From assembly GCA_003535305.1 (NCBI GenBank), contig DOHL01000156.1:1-27531 (forward strand): a stretch of 27,531 nucleotides of DNA, given 5' to 3'. Position numbers and translations under genes: made by a program. Each line of letters begins with the position of its first letter. Positions within the stretch are counted from its first letter, which is position 1. Below are positions 7,101-14,132 of this stretch, in pieces. Origin of the DNA: Candidatus Acetothermia bacterium. Lineage in GTDB: Bacteria > Bipolaricaulota > Bipolaricaulia > UBA7950. The notes beneath the pieces are model-generated. The model saw only the letters and a program-made list of their open reading frames with translations, made no database searches and was not told where the DNA came from.

Positions 7101-9055
7101 CGGTGGGAATGAAGAGTGTAGCGGATATCCATGATTCAGAGAATGGTCGGGTCTTGATAAGCGAAGACGAGACATTTACCGCTCATTTGGCGAAAGAATT
7201 GCGCCATGCCGGTTTCACGCAAATTACACTGCGCCCGCGAATCGTTATCCGTTCTCCTATGACTTGCGAAACCGAAGGAGGGATATGTCAATTATGTTAT
7301 GGCTTTGATCTTAGTTGTCATCAACCGGTGGCTCTCGGTACAGCCGTAGGAGTTATCGCTGCCCAGTCGATCGGTGAGCCTGGGACACAGTTAACGATGC
7401 GTACATTCCACACTGGAGGCGTAGCTGGTATCGATATTACCCAAGGACTTCCTCGTGCTGAAGAACTATTTGAAGCACGTAAGACAATGAAAAGCGCACA
7501 AGCTGTAGTATCTCCTCTTGATGGTTACATTTCGCGTATATTCTCCTCTCCCGAAGGGCGGGAGGTAGTGGAAATTACGGGAGAACAGCGTGTCATTCGT
7601 ATTCCATCTGCCTTATTGAAACCGGATCTTCTCAAAGCAGAGGAGTCTGAATTGACAGAAGTGAAAAATCTGGTTGTGACAAAGAGTCCATGTGAAGGTG
7701 AACTATTTTTAAAGGACAGTGACGGCGGGAAAGAGATGCTTATCATCAACAGCAAGAAAGGCGGGCAAATATACAGACTACCTGAAGGGGCGGTTCCTGT
7801 TGTCAAGGATGGAGATGTAGTAACAGAAGGAACTCCGCTGACAGAGCAGTTCAATATTGCAACGGTTATCTCCGACAGCGCCGGTGTAATCAAACTGGAA
7901 AAAGAGAATGGCCGCCGGCTTCATGTAGTCAGCGACGACGGAAATGTCCATTCATATTCACTCGCCTATGGAGCCCGCCCGCTGGTAAAAGAAGGAGATT
8001 TGGTGAGCCCAGGAGACAAACTCATCTCAAAATCAAAACTACTGGCAATCACTGCTGCAGGAGAGGGAGAGGTAGTTATAGTTCCCGAGAGAATCCTTGT
8101 CTATGCCCCGCAGATAAACGGTCTTCGCTTTCCTCTCACCGCTGATATCCTTCCAATAAAGGAACACGGGGAGATAGTAAAGTCAGGAGAACGTATCCTG
8201 CAACTTAATGTACAACGTTCCGGATCGGTAGTTATCGAGAAGGTTGAAGAAGAAGGGGAATTGACCACGGTCTATTTGCGCTACGTCAGTCAGGTTGAAA
8301 TAGAGCAGCGGTCCATTGTTAGTGTTGGGGATAAGGTTAGAGAAGGAGACCTTCTCACCAAAGGAGTCGTTCCTTCACATATTCTACTGGAGACATCAGG
8401 AGTGAGAACGACTCGCAACTATCTATTGAGCGAGATCCATAAGGTTTATAAAACTCAAGGCGTTGATATAAATGATAAACACATCGAAATTGTCATTCGC
8501 CAAATCTTAAATAACGTGCGGATAATCGATCCGGGTGACGCGGATTTATTACTAAATACTTTGGTTCCACTGGAAACTTTTCGGGCAGAGATCGCAAGGA
8601 TTACACGTATAAATACTGCTGCAAGTCGTATTCGGCAAGAGGTATTGGGAGATACAACGACACCTCCGGCAGAAGTTGCTCGTGATATCATTGCTATGGG
8701 GCGGGTAATTGCGTCGGCTGGAGAACCGTTCACCGCCGAGATCCTTGCCGCCGCCCAAAAAGCAGGAATAGCAGAAGTAATCGGTACCCGTGATGGAGAA
8801 GAGATAGTGATCCCGCTTAGAGATTTGACTTTACCTACAGGCGAGCGGGAATTATTCCGAATATCCAAGGCTGCGTTAACGACAAAAGGGTGGCTTTCTG
8901 CTGCTTCGTTCCAACGTACGACCACAGTCCTTGCCGATGCTGCCTTGCGAGGAGAAGTAGATGAACTTGAAGGCCTCAAACCGAGTGTCATTGTGGGAAA
9001 GAAGATACCGGTCGGTACCGGATTTAGAGCGAAAATCGATCGAGATGTAGATTAG
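4109..9055 (+). CDS. rpoC: DNA-directed RNA polymerase subunit beta'
   Basis: This 1648-residue subunit forms the catalytic clamp of RNA polymerase. The N-terminal zinc site is C60, C62, C75, C78. The active-site loop NADFDGDQM places the Mg-binding aspartates at 595, 597 and 599. The second zinc site is C921, C1053, C1060, C1063. The trigger-loop region AAQSIGEPGTQLTMRTFHTGG (around 1085-1105) is intact. The protein is several hundred residues longer than compact homologues. About 135 extra residues lie before the active site (around 180-300), and an expanded run of barrel-sandwich-like repeats lies between about 1130 and 1420. The bridge helix starts HGGRKGAADTA (884-894), where HGARKGLADTA is nearly universal. 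The start is TTG 4109, six bases after AGGAGG (4097-4102). rpoB, normally directly upstream, is absent. Confidence 0.98.
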   Translation: MISGDDIRKIKLELASPETILEWSHGEVTESETINYRTHKPEKGGLYAEQIFGPENDYECSCGKYKGKKYEGITCEKCSVLVTSSAARRINIGHISLASPVVHFWFLKGVSSFLSRLLGIKKKELEQIVYYETESIVESLYVVTASQAKEIRTGEILYDSEVRILRRLFTFDVEAAIYVEDPLQVVSSEGGIVTIEERKLTNGEPMIFVIVGSQAYPVSPAVPLLVEEGDEVESDTILAEMPVDDLCSQTAFDLFSAHYGPALRGAAIEENIDTLIFFVTKVKDPAIPLKVGDRVSYLEKQAWERLYPRKIEICTGAHGVKELLTQLDLDELHHQLSEKMRTETSQGNQRRIVKRLSVVDQLRKSGNRLQDMVLDVIPVLPPFLRPMIQLDGGKFATTDLNDLYRRIINRNNRLKKLIAMGAPEVILRNERRMLQESVDALIHNEKKETPICGRDNRPLKSLSERLQGKHGRLRRNLLGRRVDYSGRAVIVVDPTLKLHQCGLPKKIALELFKPFILSRLKETAFSDFNDIKNKALLGEMPEVWDIMEELIKEHPVLLNRQPTLHRMSIQAFEPLLVDGEAIHIHPLVCPPYNADFDGDQMSVHLPLSAEAISEARDIMAAPLNILSPANGEPLTVPSQDPIFAFHYITTVNPNGKGTGKYFKNIDEVRRAYEEEIIDLHSMVKIKIDGQLIDSTLGRVELNRILPPEIRDYTRLYGRKEIKQLVMECYHLYGRERVAVLLDDLKDLGFKYATQASLTISLKDCLIPPEKEEIVHQSYARALLINKMYESGLSTEEERSQAVIKIWRQTVDAVEKAATENLSRHMFNPLYGIVTSGARGGPDQVKQLCGMRGPMAGPSGEIIEMPVISNFREGLDMMEYFISTHGGRKGAADTALKTAESGYLTRRLVDACSDVIIIEKDCGTHQGAEVSPLWFSKGDLMVEVADRIYGRVTAEPVIDPRSGEILIAADQWIDRDMAHLLGTLQHEFDLDDKEQVQRAVGMKSVADIHDSENGRVLISEDETFTAHLAKELRHAGFTQITLRPRIVIRSPMTCETEGGICQLCYGFDLSCHQPVALGTAVGVIAAQSIGEPGTQLTMRTFHTGGVAGIDITQGLPRAEELFEARKTMKSAQAVVSPLDGYISRIFSSPEGREVVEITGEQRVIRIPSALLKPDLLKAEESELTEVKNLVVTKSPCEGELFLKDSDGGKEMLIINSKKGGQIYRLPEGAVPVVKDGDVVTEGTPLTEQFNIATVISDSAGVIKLEKENGRRLHVVSDDGNVHSYSLAYGARPLVKEGDLVSPGDKLISKSKLLAITAAGEGEVVIVPERILVYAPQINGLRFPLTADILPIKEHGEIVKSGERILQLNVQRSGSVVIEKVEEEGELTTVYLRYVSQVEIEQRSIVSVGDKVREGDLLTKGVVPSHILLETSGVRTTRNYLLSEIHKVYKTQGVDINDKHIEIVIRQILNNVRIIDPGDADLLLNTLVPLETFRAEIARITRINTAASRIRQEVLGDTTTPPAEVARDIIAMGRVIASAGEPFTAEILAAAQKAGIAEVIGTRDGEEIVIPLRDLTLPTGERELFRISKAALTTKGWLSAASFQRTTTVLADAALRGEVDELEGLKPSVIVGKKIPVGTGFRAKIDRDVD

Positions 9056-9068
9056 AACTGTATGTTAG

Positions 9069-9091
9069 GTTGTCAACGCGTGGTTGACAGC
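9069..9091. promoter_or_regulatory. Perfect dyad overlapping the rpsL promoter -35
   Basis: TGTCAAC (9071-9077) and GTTGACA (9083-9089) are perfect inverted copies around GCGTG; a G-T and a G-C pair extend the arms to 9069-9091. The right arm contains the whole -35 hexamer. There is no T-run after it, so an operator is a better reading than an intrinsic terminator. As RNA at the end of the rpoC transcript it could still form a nine-pair hairpin that protects the 3' end. Confidence 0.5.
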
Positions 9092-9112
9092 AAGGCAATG
9101 ACGATATATAAT
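9084..9112 (+). promoter_or_regulatory. Fully consensus sigma70-type promoter of the str cluster
   Basis: TTGACA (9084-9089) and TATAAT (9107-9112) both match consensus in all six positions, with a 17-base spacer. Transcription should start near 9119, so the leader to the rpsL ATG (9138) is only about 20 nt, just enough for the AGGAG at 9126-9130. It uncouples rpsL and following genes from rpoC. Confidence 0.87.
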
Positions 9113-9137
9113 CACATTACTTTTTAGGAGTATAAAG

Positions 9138-9509
9138 ATGCCGACGATAAATCAATTGATCAGGTCTGGGCGTAAACCCAAAGTAAAACAGAGTAAATCG
9201 CGTGCTCTTTCTCTTTGCCCGCAAAAGAGGGGTGTATGTACGCGTGTTTATACAAGAACGCCGAAAAAACCTAATTCCGCCTTGCGCAAAGTTGCACGAG
9301 TGCGATTGAGTAATGGTAAGCTCGTTACAGCTTACATCGGAGGAGAAGGACATAGCCTGCAAGAGCACTCTATTGTGTTGGTGCGCGGCGGACGCGTCAA
9401 AGATCTTCCCGGCACCCGTTATCATATTGTGCGTGGCGCTCTTGATGCCGAAGGGGTTGAAGGTCGCAAGCGCGGCCGCTCGAAATATGGCGTAAAGAAA
9501 TCTGATTAA
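9138..9509 (+). CDS. rpsL: 30S ribosomal protein uS12
   Basis: S12 (123 residues) shapes the decoding centre of the small subunit and controls codon-recognition accuracy. The whole core is recognisable: PTINQLIRSGRK at the N-terminus, CPQKRGVCTRVYTRTPKKPN (27-46), ALRKVARVRLSNG, EGHSLQEHSIVLVRGGRVKDLPG and YHIVRGALDAEGV. Lysine 43, a classic streptomycin-resistance position, has its wild-type residue, and the aspartate of KDLPG that RimO methylthiolates in some bacteria is present. The gene starts the str cluster with its own consensus promoter and ribosome site AGGAG (9126-9130). It is followed by a 150-nt spacer before rpsG that contains a strong hairpin. Confidence 0.98.
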   Translation: MPTINQLIRSGRKPKVKQSKSRALSLCPQKRGVCTRVYTRTPKKPNSALRKVARVRLSNGKLVTAYIGGEGHSLQEHSIVLVRGGRVKDLPGTRYHIVRGALDAEGVEGRKRGRSKYGVKKSD

Positions 9510-9588
9510 CCTCGAAGCAATAAAGGACCAAAGAGCGGTAAGGGATAAGAGGTCAGACGTCAATGAGAAAATGTGCGTTGAGAAAATA

Positions 9589-9627
9589 GAAGTAATGAAC
9601 TCTATGACCCTATAAATCCATTACTTC
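9589..9627 (+). promoter_or_regulatory. 9-bp hairpin in the S12-S7 spacer
   Basis: GAAGTAATG (9589-9597) and CATTACTTC (9619-9627) are perfect inverted repeats around a 21-base loop, within the 150-nt rpsL-rpsG spacer. In E. coli ribosomal protein S7 represses its own translation by binding the structured rpsL-rpsG spacer, so a similar role is possible here. No T-run follows, so it is not an intrinsic terminator. The E. coli S7-site sequence was not recognised. Confidence 0.4.
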
Positions 9628-9659
9628 GCGGTTAAATAATTTAGGAGAACGAAACAGAG

Positions 9660-10118
9660 ATGAAATTACCTGGACGTGATTTAAACCCTGATGTCCGCTA
9701 TGGTAGTAAATTGGTTGAGAAATTCATCAACTATATCATGGTCGATGGAAAGCAAGGAGTTGCGCGGCGGATCGTCTACGATGCGTTGGCATTGGCTGAA
9801 AAGCGCAGCAAGACTCCAGCGCTTGAGCTTTTTACCGAATCAGTCGCGCACTGCTCTCCGTTACTGGAGGTTCGTACGAGACGAGTAGGTGGAGCTAACT
9901 ACCAGGTTCCGCATGAAGTGTCGCGTTCCCGGCGTATTGCCCTTGCTTTGCGTTGGATTACGACTGCAGCGCAGGCACGCGGTGAGAATACGATGGTCGA
10001 GCGGGTTGCAGGAGAGATTTTAGAGGCAAGTCGCAAGGAAGGAAAAGCATATAGTAAAAAGATCGAAGCCCACCGAATGGCCGAGTCTAATAAGGCTTTT
10101 GCTCACTACCGCTGGTAG
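9660..10118 (+). CDS. rpsG: 30S ribosomal protein uS7
   Basis: S7 (152 residues) starts assembly of the 16S rRNA 3' domain and lines the E and P sites. The family signature runs through it: YGSKLVEKFINYIMVDGKQGVARRIVYDAL, then VRTRRVGGANYQVPHEVSRSRR-like sequence, RWITTAAQARGENTMVERVAGEIL, and the C-terminal HRMAESNKAFAHYRW. The N-terminus is short (MKLPGRDLNPD), without the usual RRR-rich extension. An in-frame TAG at 9642-9644 rules out a longer start. The best ribosome site, AGGAG at 9643-9647, is 12 bases from the ATG, which is rather far. Expression may depend on the hairpin in the spacer upstream. Confidence 0.97.
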   Translation: MKLPGRDLNPDVRYGSKLVEKFINYIMVDGKQGVARRIVYDALALAEKRSKTPALELFTESVAHCSPLLEVRTRRVGGANYQVPHEVSRSRRIALALRWITTAAQARGENTMVERVAGEILEASRKEGKAYSKKIEAHRMAESNKAFAHYRW

Positions 10119-10205
10119 TTGAGCCAATACAACGAGGAAATTTTATTGACCACTGGATCAGCTATTAGAGGAAGAGTTTTGCTTTCTCAGGCAGGAAGTG
10201 GAACT

Positions 10206-12290
10206 ATGCAAATGGATAAAATCAGAAATATAGGGATTATTGCGCATATCGATGCCGGCAAGACGACTCTTACCGAACGTATCCTTTTCGCCACCGGGCA
10301 AATTCACAAAGTAGGAGAAGTTCATGAAGGAGATACAGAAATGGATTGGATGGCACAGGAGCGAGAGAGGGGAATTACAATAACTTCTGCTGTTACCAGT
10401 TGTCCGTGGAACGGCTATCGGATTAATATTATCGATACGCCCGGGCACGTTGATTTTACAGCGGAAGTGGAAAGGTCATTGCGTATCCTCGATGGCGGTG
10501 TCGTTGTCTTTTCCGGGGTGGATATGGTAGAAGCCCAATCTGAAACGGTATGGTGGCAAGCTGATCGTTACAATGTTCCTCGTATTGCGTTTATAAATAA
10601 GCTCGATCGAGTGGAATCTAATTTTCTGAAGACAGTGGAGATGATCGAGGATCGATTAAGCGGGAGAACTGTCCCGCTGCAGTTTCCATATCGCGATCCT
10701 GACCGTCGTTTTCTCGGAATGATCGACATATTAACGATGAATTTGATTATCTGGCAGGATACGACAAAAGGAATTCAGTATAAATCTATCCCGATCAGGC
10801 AAGGTGGGTCACTCTCTCTTTCGCGCCAGTTTGTCGATCGTCTTGAACGTTATCAGGAGATAGCGGTGGAGCGTGTAGCCGAGATCGACGACCGCGTGAT
10901 GGAGCGATATTTGAATGAAGGAGATATCGATCTCGATCTCTTTTATCGCTCGCTCCGACAGGGGTGTCTGGAATTCGGCTATGTCCCTGTGATAGGGGGA
11001 TCAGCGTTCACTAACCAGGGAATCCAACCCCTTCTTGATGCAATCACCGACTATTTGCCGTCGCCGATCGATGTTCCGTCGGTACACGCGGTAGATGACC
11101 CATCAACGGTGCGTTGTGCTGATGAGCAAGAACCATTGGCGGCTCTTGCGTATAAGATAATGACCGATCGCTATGCTGGTCGGCTTGTTTTTTTACGGAT
11201 ATATTCAGGAACACTGGAAGCGGGCCAGACTGTCTTCAACTCTTCCCGCAAACAGAAACTGCGAATAATGAGACTGTACAGAATGCATGCTAACGATCGG
11301 ACTCCCCTTAAGCGAGCACAGGCCGGTGATATTATTGCAGTGGTTGGTTCACAAAACATCTCTACAGGTGATACAATTTGTGATTTACAGAGCCCGATCT
11401 TATTAGAAGAGATAAAATTTCCCGAGCCGGTGATCTCAGTGGCGATCGAGCTGCGCGGCGACTCTGAATCCGTTCGATTAACAAAAGCATTGCATAAACT
11501 GGAAGCAGAGGACCCTACGTTCAGTATGTCAGTCGCTGATGATACAAACCAGATGATTATTTCAGGGATGGGAGAACTACACCTTGAAGTATTGTTGCAA
11601 CGTTTACGGGAGGAGATAGGGGTTAGTGTTAATGCGGGATTGCCGCAGGTCTCTTATCGCGAGACATTGTGTGCGCCGATAGCAGTAGAGGAGAAATTCG
11701 TCAAACAGACCGGCGGACACGGCCAGTATGGCCATGTCATTCTTGAATTCTCGCCGCTTAAGAGGGGAGCAGGGTTTGAGTTTAAATCCGAGATCAAACG
11801 GGGGGAGATTCCCCGGGAATACATCTCTTCTGTCGAAGCCGGACTGATCGCGGCACTGGACAATGGGCCGTTGGCCGGTTATCCTATAGTCGATCTCAAG
11901 GCTGTCCTTGTCGGTGGGTCATTCCATCCAGTCGATTCCTCCGATCTGGCATTTAGATCTGCTGCGACGCGCGCATTGCGTAAAGCATGCACCAAGGTGA
12001 ATTTTGCTCTTTTAGAGCCGATTATGAAAGGTGAGATCATCACGCCGGTGGAATATTTAGGCGATGTGATGGATGATATCACCCGGCGGCGCGGTACGAT
12101 CAAAGAGGTAGTAGTAAGGGATGCGGTACAGGTAATCACGGTCGCTGTTCCGCTCGCGGAGATGTTCGGTTATGCGACACAGGTACGCTCATTGACCCAA
12201 GGTCGGGCGACCCATTCGCTGTGGCCGGCGCGCTATGAGCAAGTACCAGAAAGCATTAAAGAGCAAATTATAACGAGCAGAGGGTATTGA
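10206..12290 (+). CDS. fusA: Translation elongation factor G
   Basis: EF-G (694 residues) is the GTPase that moves tRNAs and mRNA through the ribosome and helps recycle it. G-domain motifs are all present: AHIDAGKTT (P-loop, residues 13-21), RERGITITSA (switch I), DTPGHVDFT with the catalytic histidine, NKLDR and GGSAF. Domains II to V follow, with ISGMGELHLEVLLQRL in domain III, the FVKQTGGHGQYGHV strand of domain IV, and a domain V ending FGYATQVRSLTQGRATHS. NKLDR (where NKMDR is usual in bacteria) and SCPW after switch I recall the spirochaete/planctomycete and mitochondrial EF-G1 branch, a tentative reading. ATG 10206 follows AGGAAG and matches the normal N-terminus; TTG 10119 would add 29 unrelated residues and lacks a ribosome site. 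No tuf follows. Confidence 0.97.
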   Translation: MQMDKIRNIGIIAHIDAGKTTLTERILFATGQIHKVGEVHEGDTEMDWMAQERERGITITSAVTSCPWNGYRINIIDTPGHVDFTAEVERSLRILDGGVVVFSGVDMVEAQSETVWWQADRYNVPRIAFINKLDRVESNFLKTVEMIEDRLSGRTVPLQFPYRDPDRRFLGMIDILTMNLIIWQDTTKGIQYKSIPIRQGGSLSLSRQFVDRLERYQEIAVERVAEIDDRVMERYLNEGDIDLDLFYRSLRQGCLEFGYVPVIGGSAFTNQGIQPLLDAITDYLPSPIDVPSVHAVDDPSTVRCADEQEPLAALAYKIMTDRYAGRLVFLRIYSGTLEAGQTVFNSSRKQKLRIMRLYRMHANDRTPLKRAQAGDIIAVVGSQNISTGDTICDLQSPILLEEIKFPEPVISVAIELRGDSESVRLTKALHKLEAEDPTFSMSVADDTNQMIISGMGELHLEVLLQRLREEIGVSVNAGLPQVSYRETLCAPIAVEEKFVKQTGGHGQYGHVILEFSPLKRGAGFEFKSEIKRGEIPREYISSVEAGLIAALDNGPLAGYPIVDLKAVLVGGSFHPVDSSDLAFRSAATRALRKACTKVNFALLEPIMKGEIITPVEYLGDVMDDITRRRGTIKEVVVRDAVQVITVAVPLAEMFGYATQVRSLTQGRATHSLWPARYEQVPESIKEQIITSRGY

Positions 12291-12291
12291 A

Positions 12292-12600
12292 ATGGCAAGA
12301 AAAAGAATAAGAATCAAGGTGCGTGGTTATGACCACAGCCTTGTTGATAACGCAGTCAGGAAAGTAGTGACTGCAACGAGTGAAACGAGAGCACAGATAG
12401 TGGGGCCGATTCCTTTACCGACGGAAAAACGGATATATACGGTGCTGCGGTCTCCCCATATCGACAAGAGATCGATGGAGCACTTTGAGCGACGGGTTCA
12501 TACCCGTCTAATCGATATCAAAGAGCCGACCTCTGAGACGATCAACGCACTGATGGATATTGAGCTTCCGACCGGCATTGATATCGCGATTAAAGTTTAA
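12292..12600 (+). CDS. rpsJ: 30S ribosomal protein uS10
   Basis: S10 (102 residues) sits in the 30S head and, in bacteria with NusB/NusG, also takes part in antitermination and transcription-translation coupling. Recognised from IRIKVRGYDHSLVDNAV, the strand VGPIPLPTEKRIYTVLRSPH, HIDKRSMEHFERRVHTRLI and the C-terminal PTGIDIAIKV. It begins one base after the fusA stop, so it has no separate leader of the E. coli S10 type and is likely coupled to fusA translation. A palindromic repeat and a 277-nt gap separate it from rplC, so the rest of the S10 cluster may be expressed separately. Confidence 0.98.
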   Translation: MARKRIRIKVRGYDHSLVDNAVRKVVTATSETRAQIVGPIPLPTEKRIYTVLRSPHIDKRSMEHFERRVHTRLIDIKEPTSETINALMDIELPTGIDIAIKV

Positions 12601-12609
12601 GCTCAGATT

Positions 12610-12740
12610 ATGCATTAACCACAGCCTTGTCCCGTCGAAAGACGGGAGACCACGGAGAAAGATATTAAAATTTTGTTATTATTCTCTGTGCCCCTGCCTG
12701 TGCGGAGCACGCAGACAGGTCTGTGGTTTTGTTAACGCAT
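12610..12740. repeat. 131-nt palindromic intergenic repeat with cloverleaf folding
   Basis: Outer arms ATGCATTAA (12610-12618) and TTAACGCAT (12732-12740) pair with one mismatch, and CCACAG (12619-12624) pairs with CTGTGG (12721-12726). Inside are three hairpins: TCCCGTC-GAAA-GACGGGA (12630-12647); CACGGAGAA with TTCTCTGTG around an AT-rich loop (12651-12690); and 12693-12704 with 12708-12719, 10 of 12 pairs. The CCACAG...TTCTCTGTG...CTGTGG style resembles short palindromic repeats scattered between genes in several environmental bacterial lineages. It codes for nothing recognisable. TTTTGTT after the right arm (12727-12733) could let it act as a leaky terminator between rpsJ and rplC. It looks like a non-autonomous mobile repeat; no second copy is in the window. 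Confidence 0.8.
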
Positions 12741-12791
12741 ATTTTGGGTTAAGTTTATCATGGTGAGGCGGGAACGGAAAGAACACTTTGG

Positions 12792-12821
12792 TTCAGGAGA
12801 AGATAGCTTTGCTGTTATAAG
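12792..12821 (+). promoter_or_regulatory. Weak candidate promoter for rplC and downstream genes
   Basis: TATAAG (12816-12821) matches five of six -10 positions; TTCAGG at 12792-12797, 18 bases upstream, matches only half of the -35. It lies just after the palindromic repeat, where a new promoter would be useful if the repeat ends transcripts. Confidence 0.25.
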
Positions 12822-12877
12822 ACAGGAATAAGATCGAGTAGTTCTTTTTCTGGTAATTTTGGAAGGTGGGTTTTAAC

Positions 12878-13501
12878 ATGACATTGGCGATATTAGGAAA
12901 AAAGATAGGGATGACACAGCTCTTTGAGGGTAATAGCGCTGTTGCGGTAACGGTTATAGAGGTCGAGCCGTCAGTAGTCGTCCAAATAAAAACAGAGAAG
13001 AATGATGGATATAATGCGCTGCAACTTGGATACCGCAAAATAGATAAAAAAAGACTTCCCCGTCCCCTGCAAGGGCATTTTGATAAAGCGGGTGTGGAGT
13101 CACGACGACATCTCTTTGAAGTCCGGATCGATGAGGTAGATCAATATAACGTGGGAGATGAGATCGATGTGGGAATATTTGCGGAGAAAGAGAAGATAGA
13201 TGTTTGCGGAATTTCACGCGGGTTGGGTTTTCAAGGGGTCATGAAACGGTGGAATTTTGCAGGTGGCCCGGCATCACATGGTTCGCACTTCCATCGCAAA
13301 CCCGGATCAATAGGAATGTGTGTTAAGCCGGGCCGAGTGCTTAAAGGGAAAAAGATGCCTGGTCATGCCGGAGCCAAGCGTGTGACAATGAAGAGCTTGC
13401 AAGTGATAAGAGTCGCTAAGGAGAAAAATTTGATCGTTGTGAAGGGATCTACTCCCGGCACACTAAACTCTCTGTTGCAATTGAGGAAGAGTCATGGTTG
13501 A
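12878..13501 (+). CDS. rplC: 50S ribosomal protein uL3
   Basis: L3 (207 residues) binds near the 3' end of 23S rRNA, is among the first proteins to assemble, and sends a loop to the peptidyl transferase centre. Landmarks are LAILGKKIGMTQLFEGN at the N-terminus, VCGISRGLGFQGVMKRWNF, GGPASHGSHFHRKPGSIG and GRVLKGKKMPGHAGAKRVT. ATG 12878 is chosen over the in-frame GTG 12866 because AAGGTGG lies just before it and the N-terminus then matches the family. It is effectively the first gene after the palindromic repeat and overlaps rplD by 8 nt. Confidence 0.97.
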   Translation: MTLAILGKKIGMTQLFEGNSAVAVTVIEVEPSVVVQIKTEKNDGYNALQLGYRKIDKKRLPRPLQGHFDKAGVESRRHLFEVRIDEVDQYNVGDEIDVGIFAEKEKIDVCGISRGLGFQGVMKRWNFAGGPASHGSHFHRKPGSIGMCVKPGRVLKGKKMPGHAGAKRVTMKSLQVIRVAKEKNLIVVKGSTPGTLNSLLQLRKSHG

Positions 13502-14132
13502 AGCAATTTTACATACTTTTACAGAGGAAGAGGAAGCGACTAAGTTTGCTCTAAGCGAGCAGATATTTGCCGCTCCGGTTAACAGGGATCTCCTTTATCG
13601 CGTTGTTCGAGCGCAATTAGCAGGACGGCGTCAAGGGACCGCATCGACGAAGAAGCGGGGAGAGGTCGCTGGAGGAGGACATAAACCCTGGAGACAGAAG
13701 GGATCCGGTCGTGCAAGGCATGGGACACGGCGATCACCGTTATGGGTCGGAGGAGGAATAACTTTTGGCCCCAAGCCACGTGATTATACGGTCAATCTCA
13801 ATAAGAAAATGCGGCGCGGCGCACTGGCTGCTGCATTGAGCACGCGCATTACAGAAGAGAAACTGATATTGATCGACAGAATTGAATTTGATGCTCCGAA
13901 GACAAAGGCGGCGCTTTCGTTGCTTAAGCGCGTAGGCAAAGAAGATTCGACTCTTGTAGTTGTGGGAACAGGCGAGTATAATAAAATAACGAAAAAGGCG
14001 TTCGCTAATATTCCCAGTGTTAAATGTCTGCCAAGTCATGGTCTTAATGTATATGATATTTTACGGTATCAAGGGTTATTGTTGACCTTATCGGCACTCG
14101 AGGAGATTGAGGAGAGGTTTAAAAATGGCTAA
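13494..14132 (+). CDS. rplD: 50S ribosomal protein uL4
   Basis: L4 (212 residues) lines the peptide exit tunnel with a long loop. That loop is clear here: RRQGTASTKKRGEVAGGGHK followed by PWRQKGSGRARHGTRRSPLWVGGG. The globular part carries KKMRRGALAAALSTRI and ends with VYDILRYQGLLLTLSALEEIEERF. In E. coli L4 also represses the S10 operon through the rpsJ leader; that leader is missing here, so any such control would have to act elsewhere. It overlaps rplC by 8 nt and rplW by 8 nt, suggesting coupled translation. Confidence 0.97.
   Translation: MVEAILHTFTEEEEATKFALSEQIFAAPVNRDLLYRVVRAQLAGRRQGTASTKKRGEVAGGGHKPWRQKGSGRARHGTRRSPLWVGGGITFGPKPRDYTVNLNKKMRRGALAAALSTRITEEKLILIDRIEFDAPKTKAALSLLKRVGKEDSTLVVVGTGEYNKITKKAFANIPSVKCLPSHGLNVYDILRYQGLLLTLSALEEIEERFKNG

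Noticed and set aside
8455..8991. 178-codon antisense frame in rpoC
   Set aside because: Lies opposite a highly conserved part of rpoC; serine- and arginine-rich composition typical of an antisense shadow.
10119..10205. TTG-initiated 29-residue N-terminal extension of EF-G
   Set aside because: No ribosome site and no family match; ATG 10206 gives the normal start.
12610..12740. Cloverleaf could be a tRNA
   Set aside because: Arm lengths and loops are wrong, there is no T-loop consensus and no anticodon arm of normal size.
12560..12766. 68-codon + frame running from rpsJ through the palindromic repeat
   Set aside because: Starts inside rpsJ in another frame and translates the palindrome; no protein-like features.
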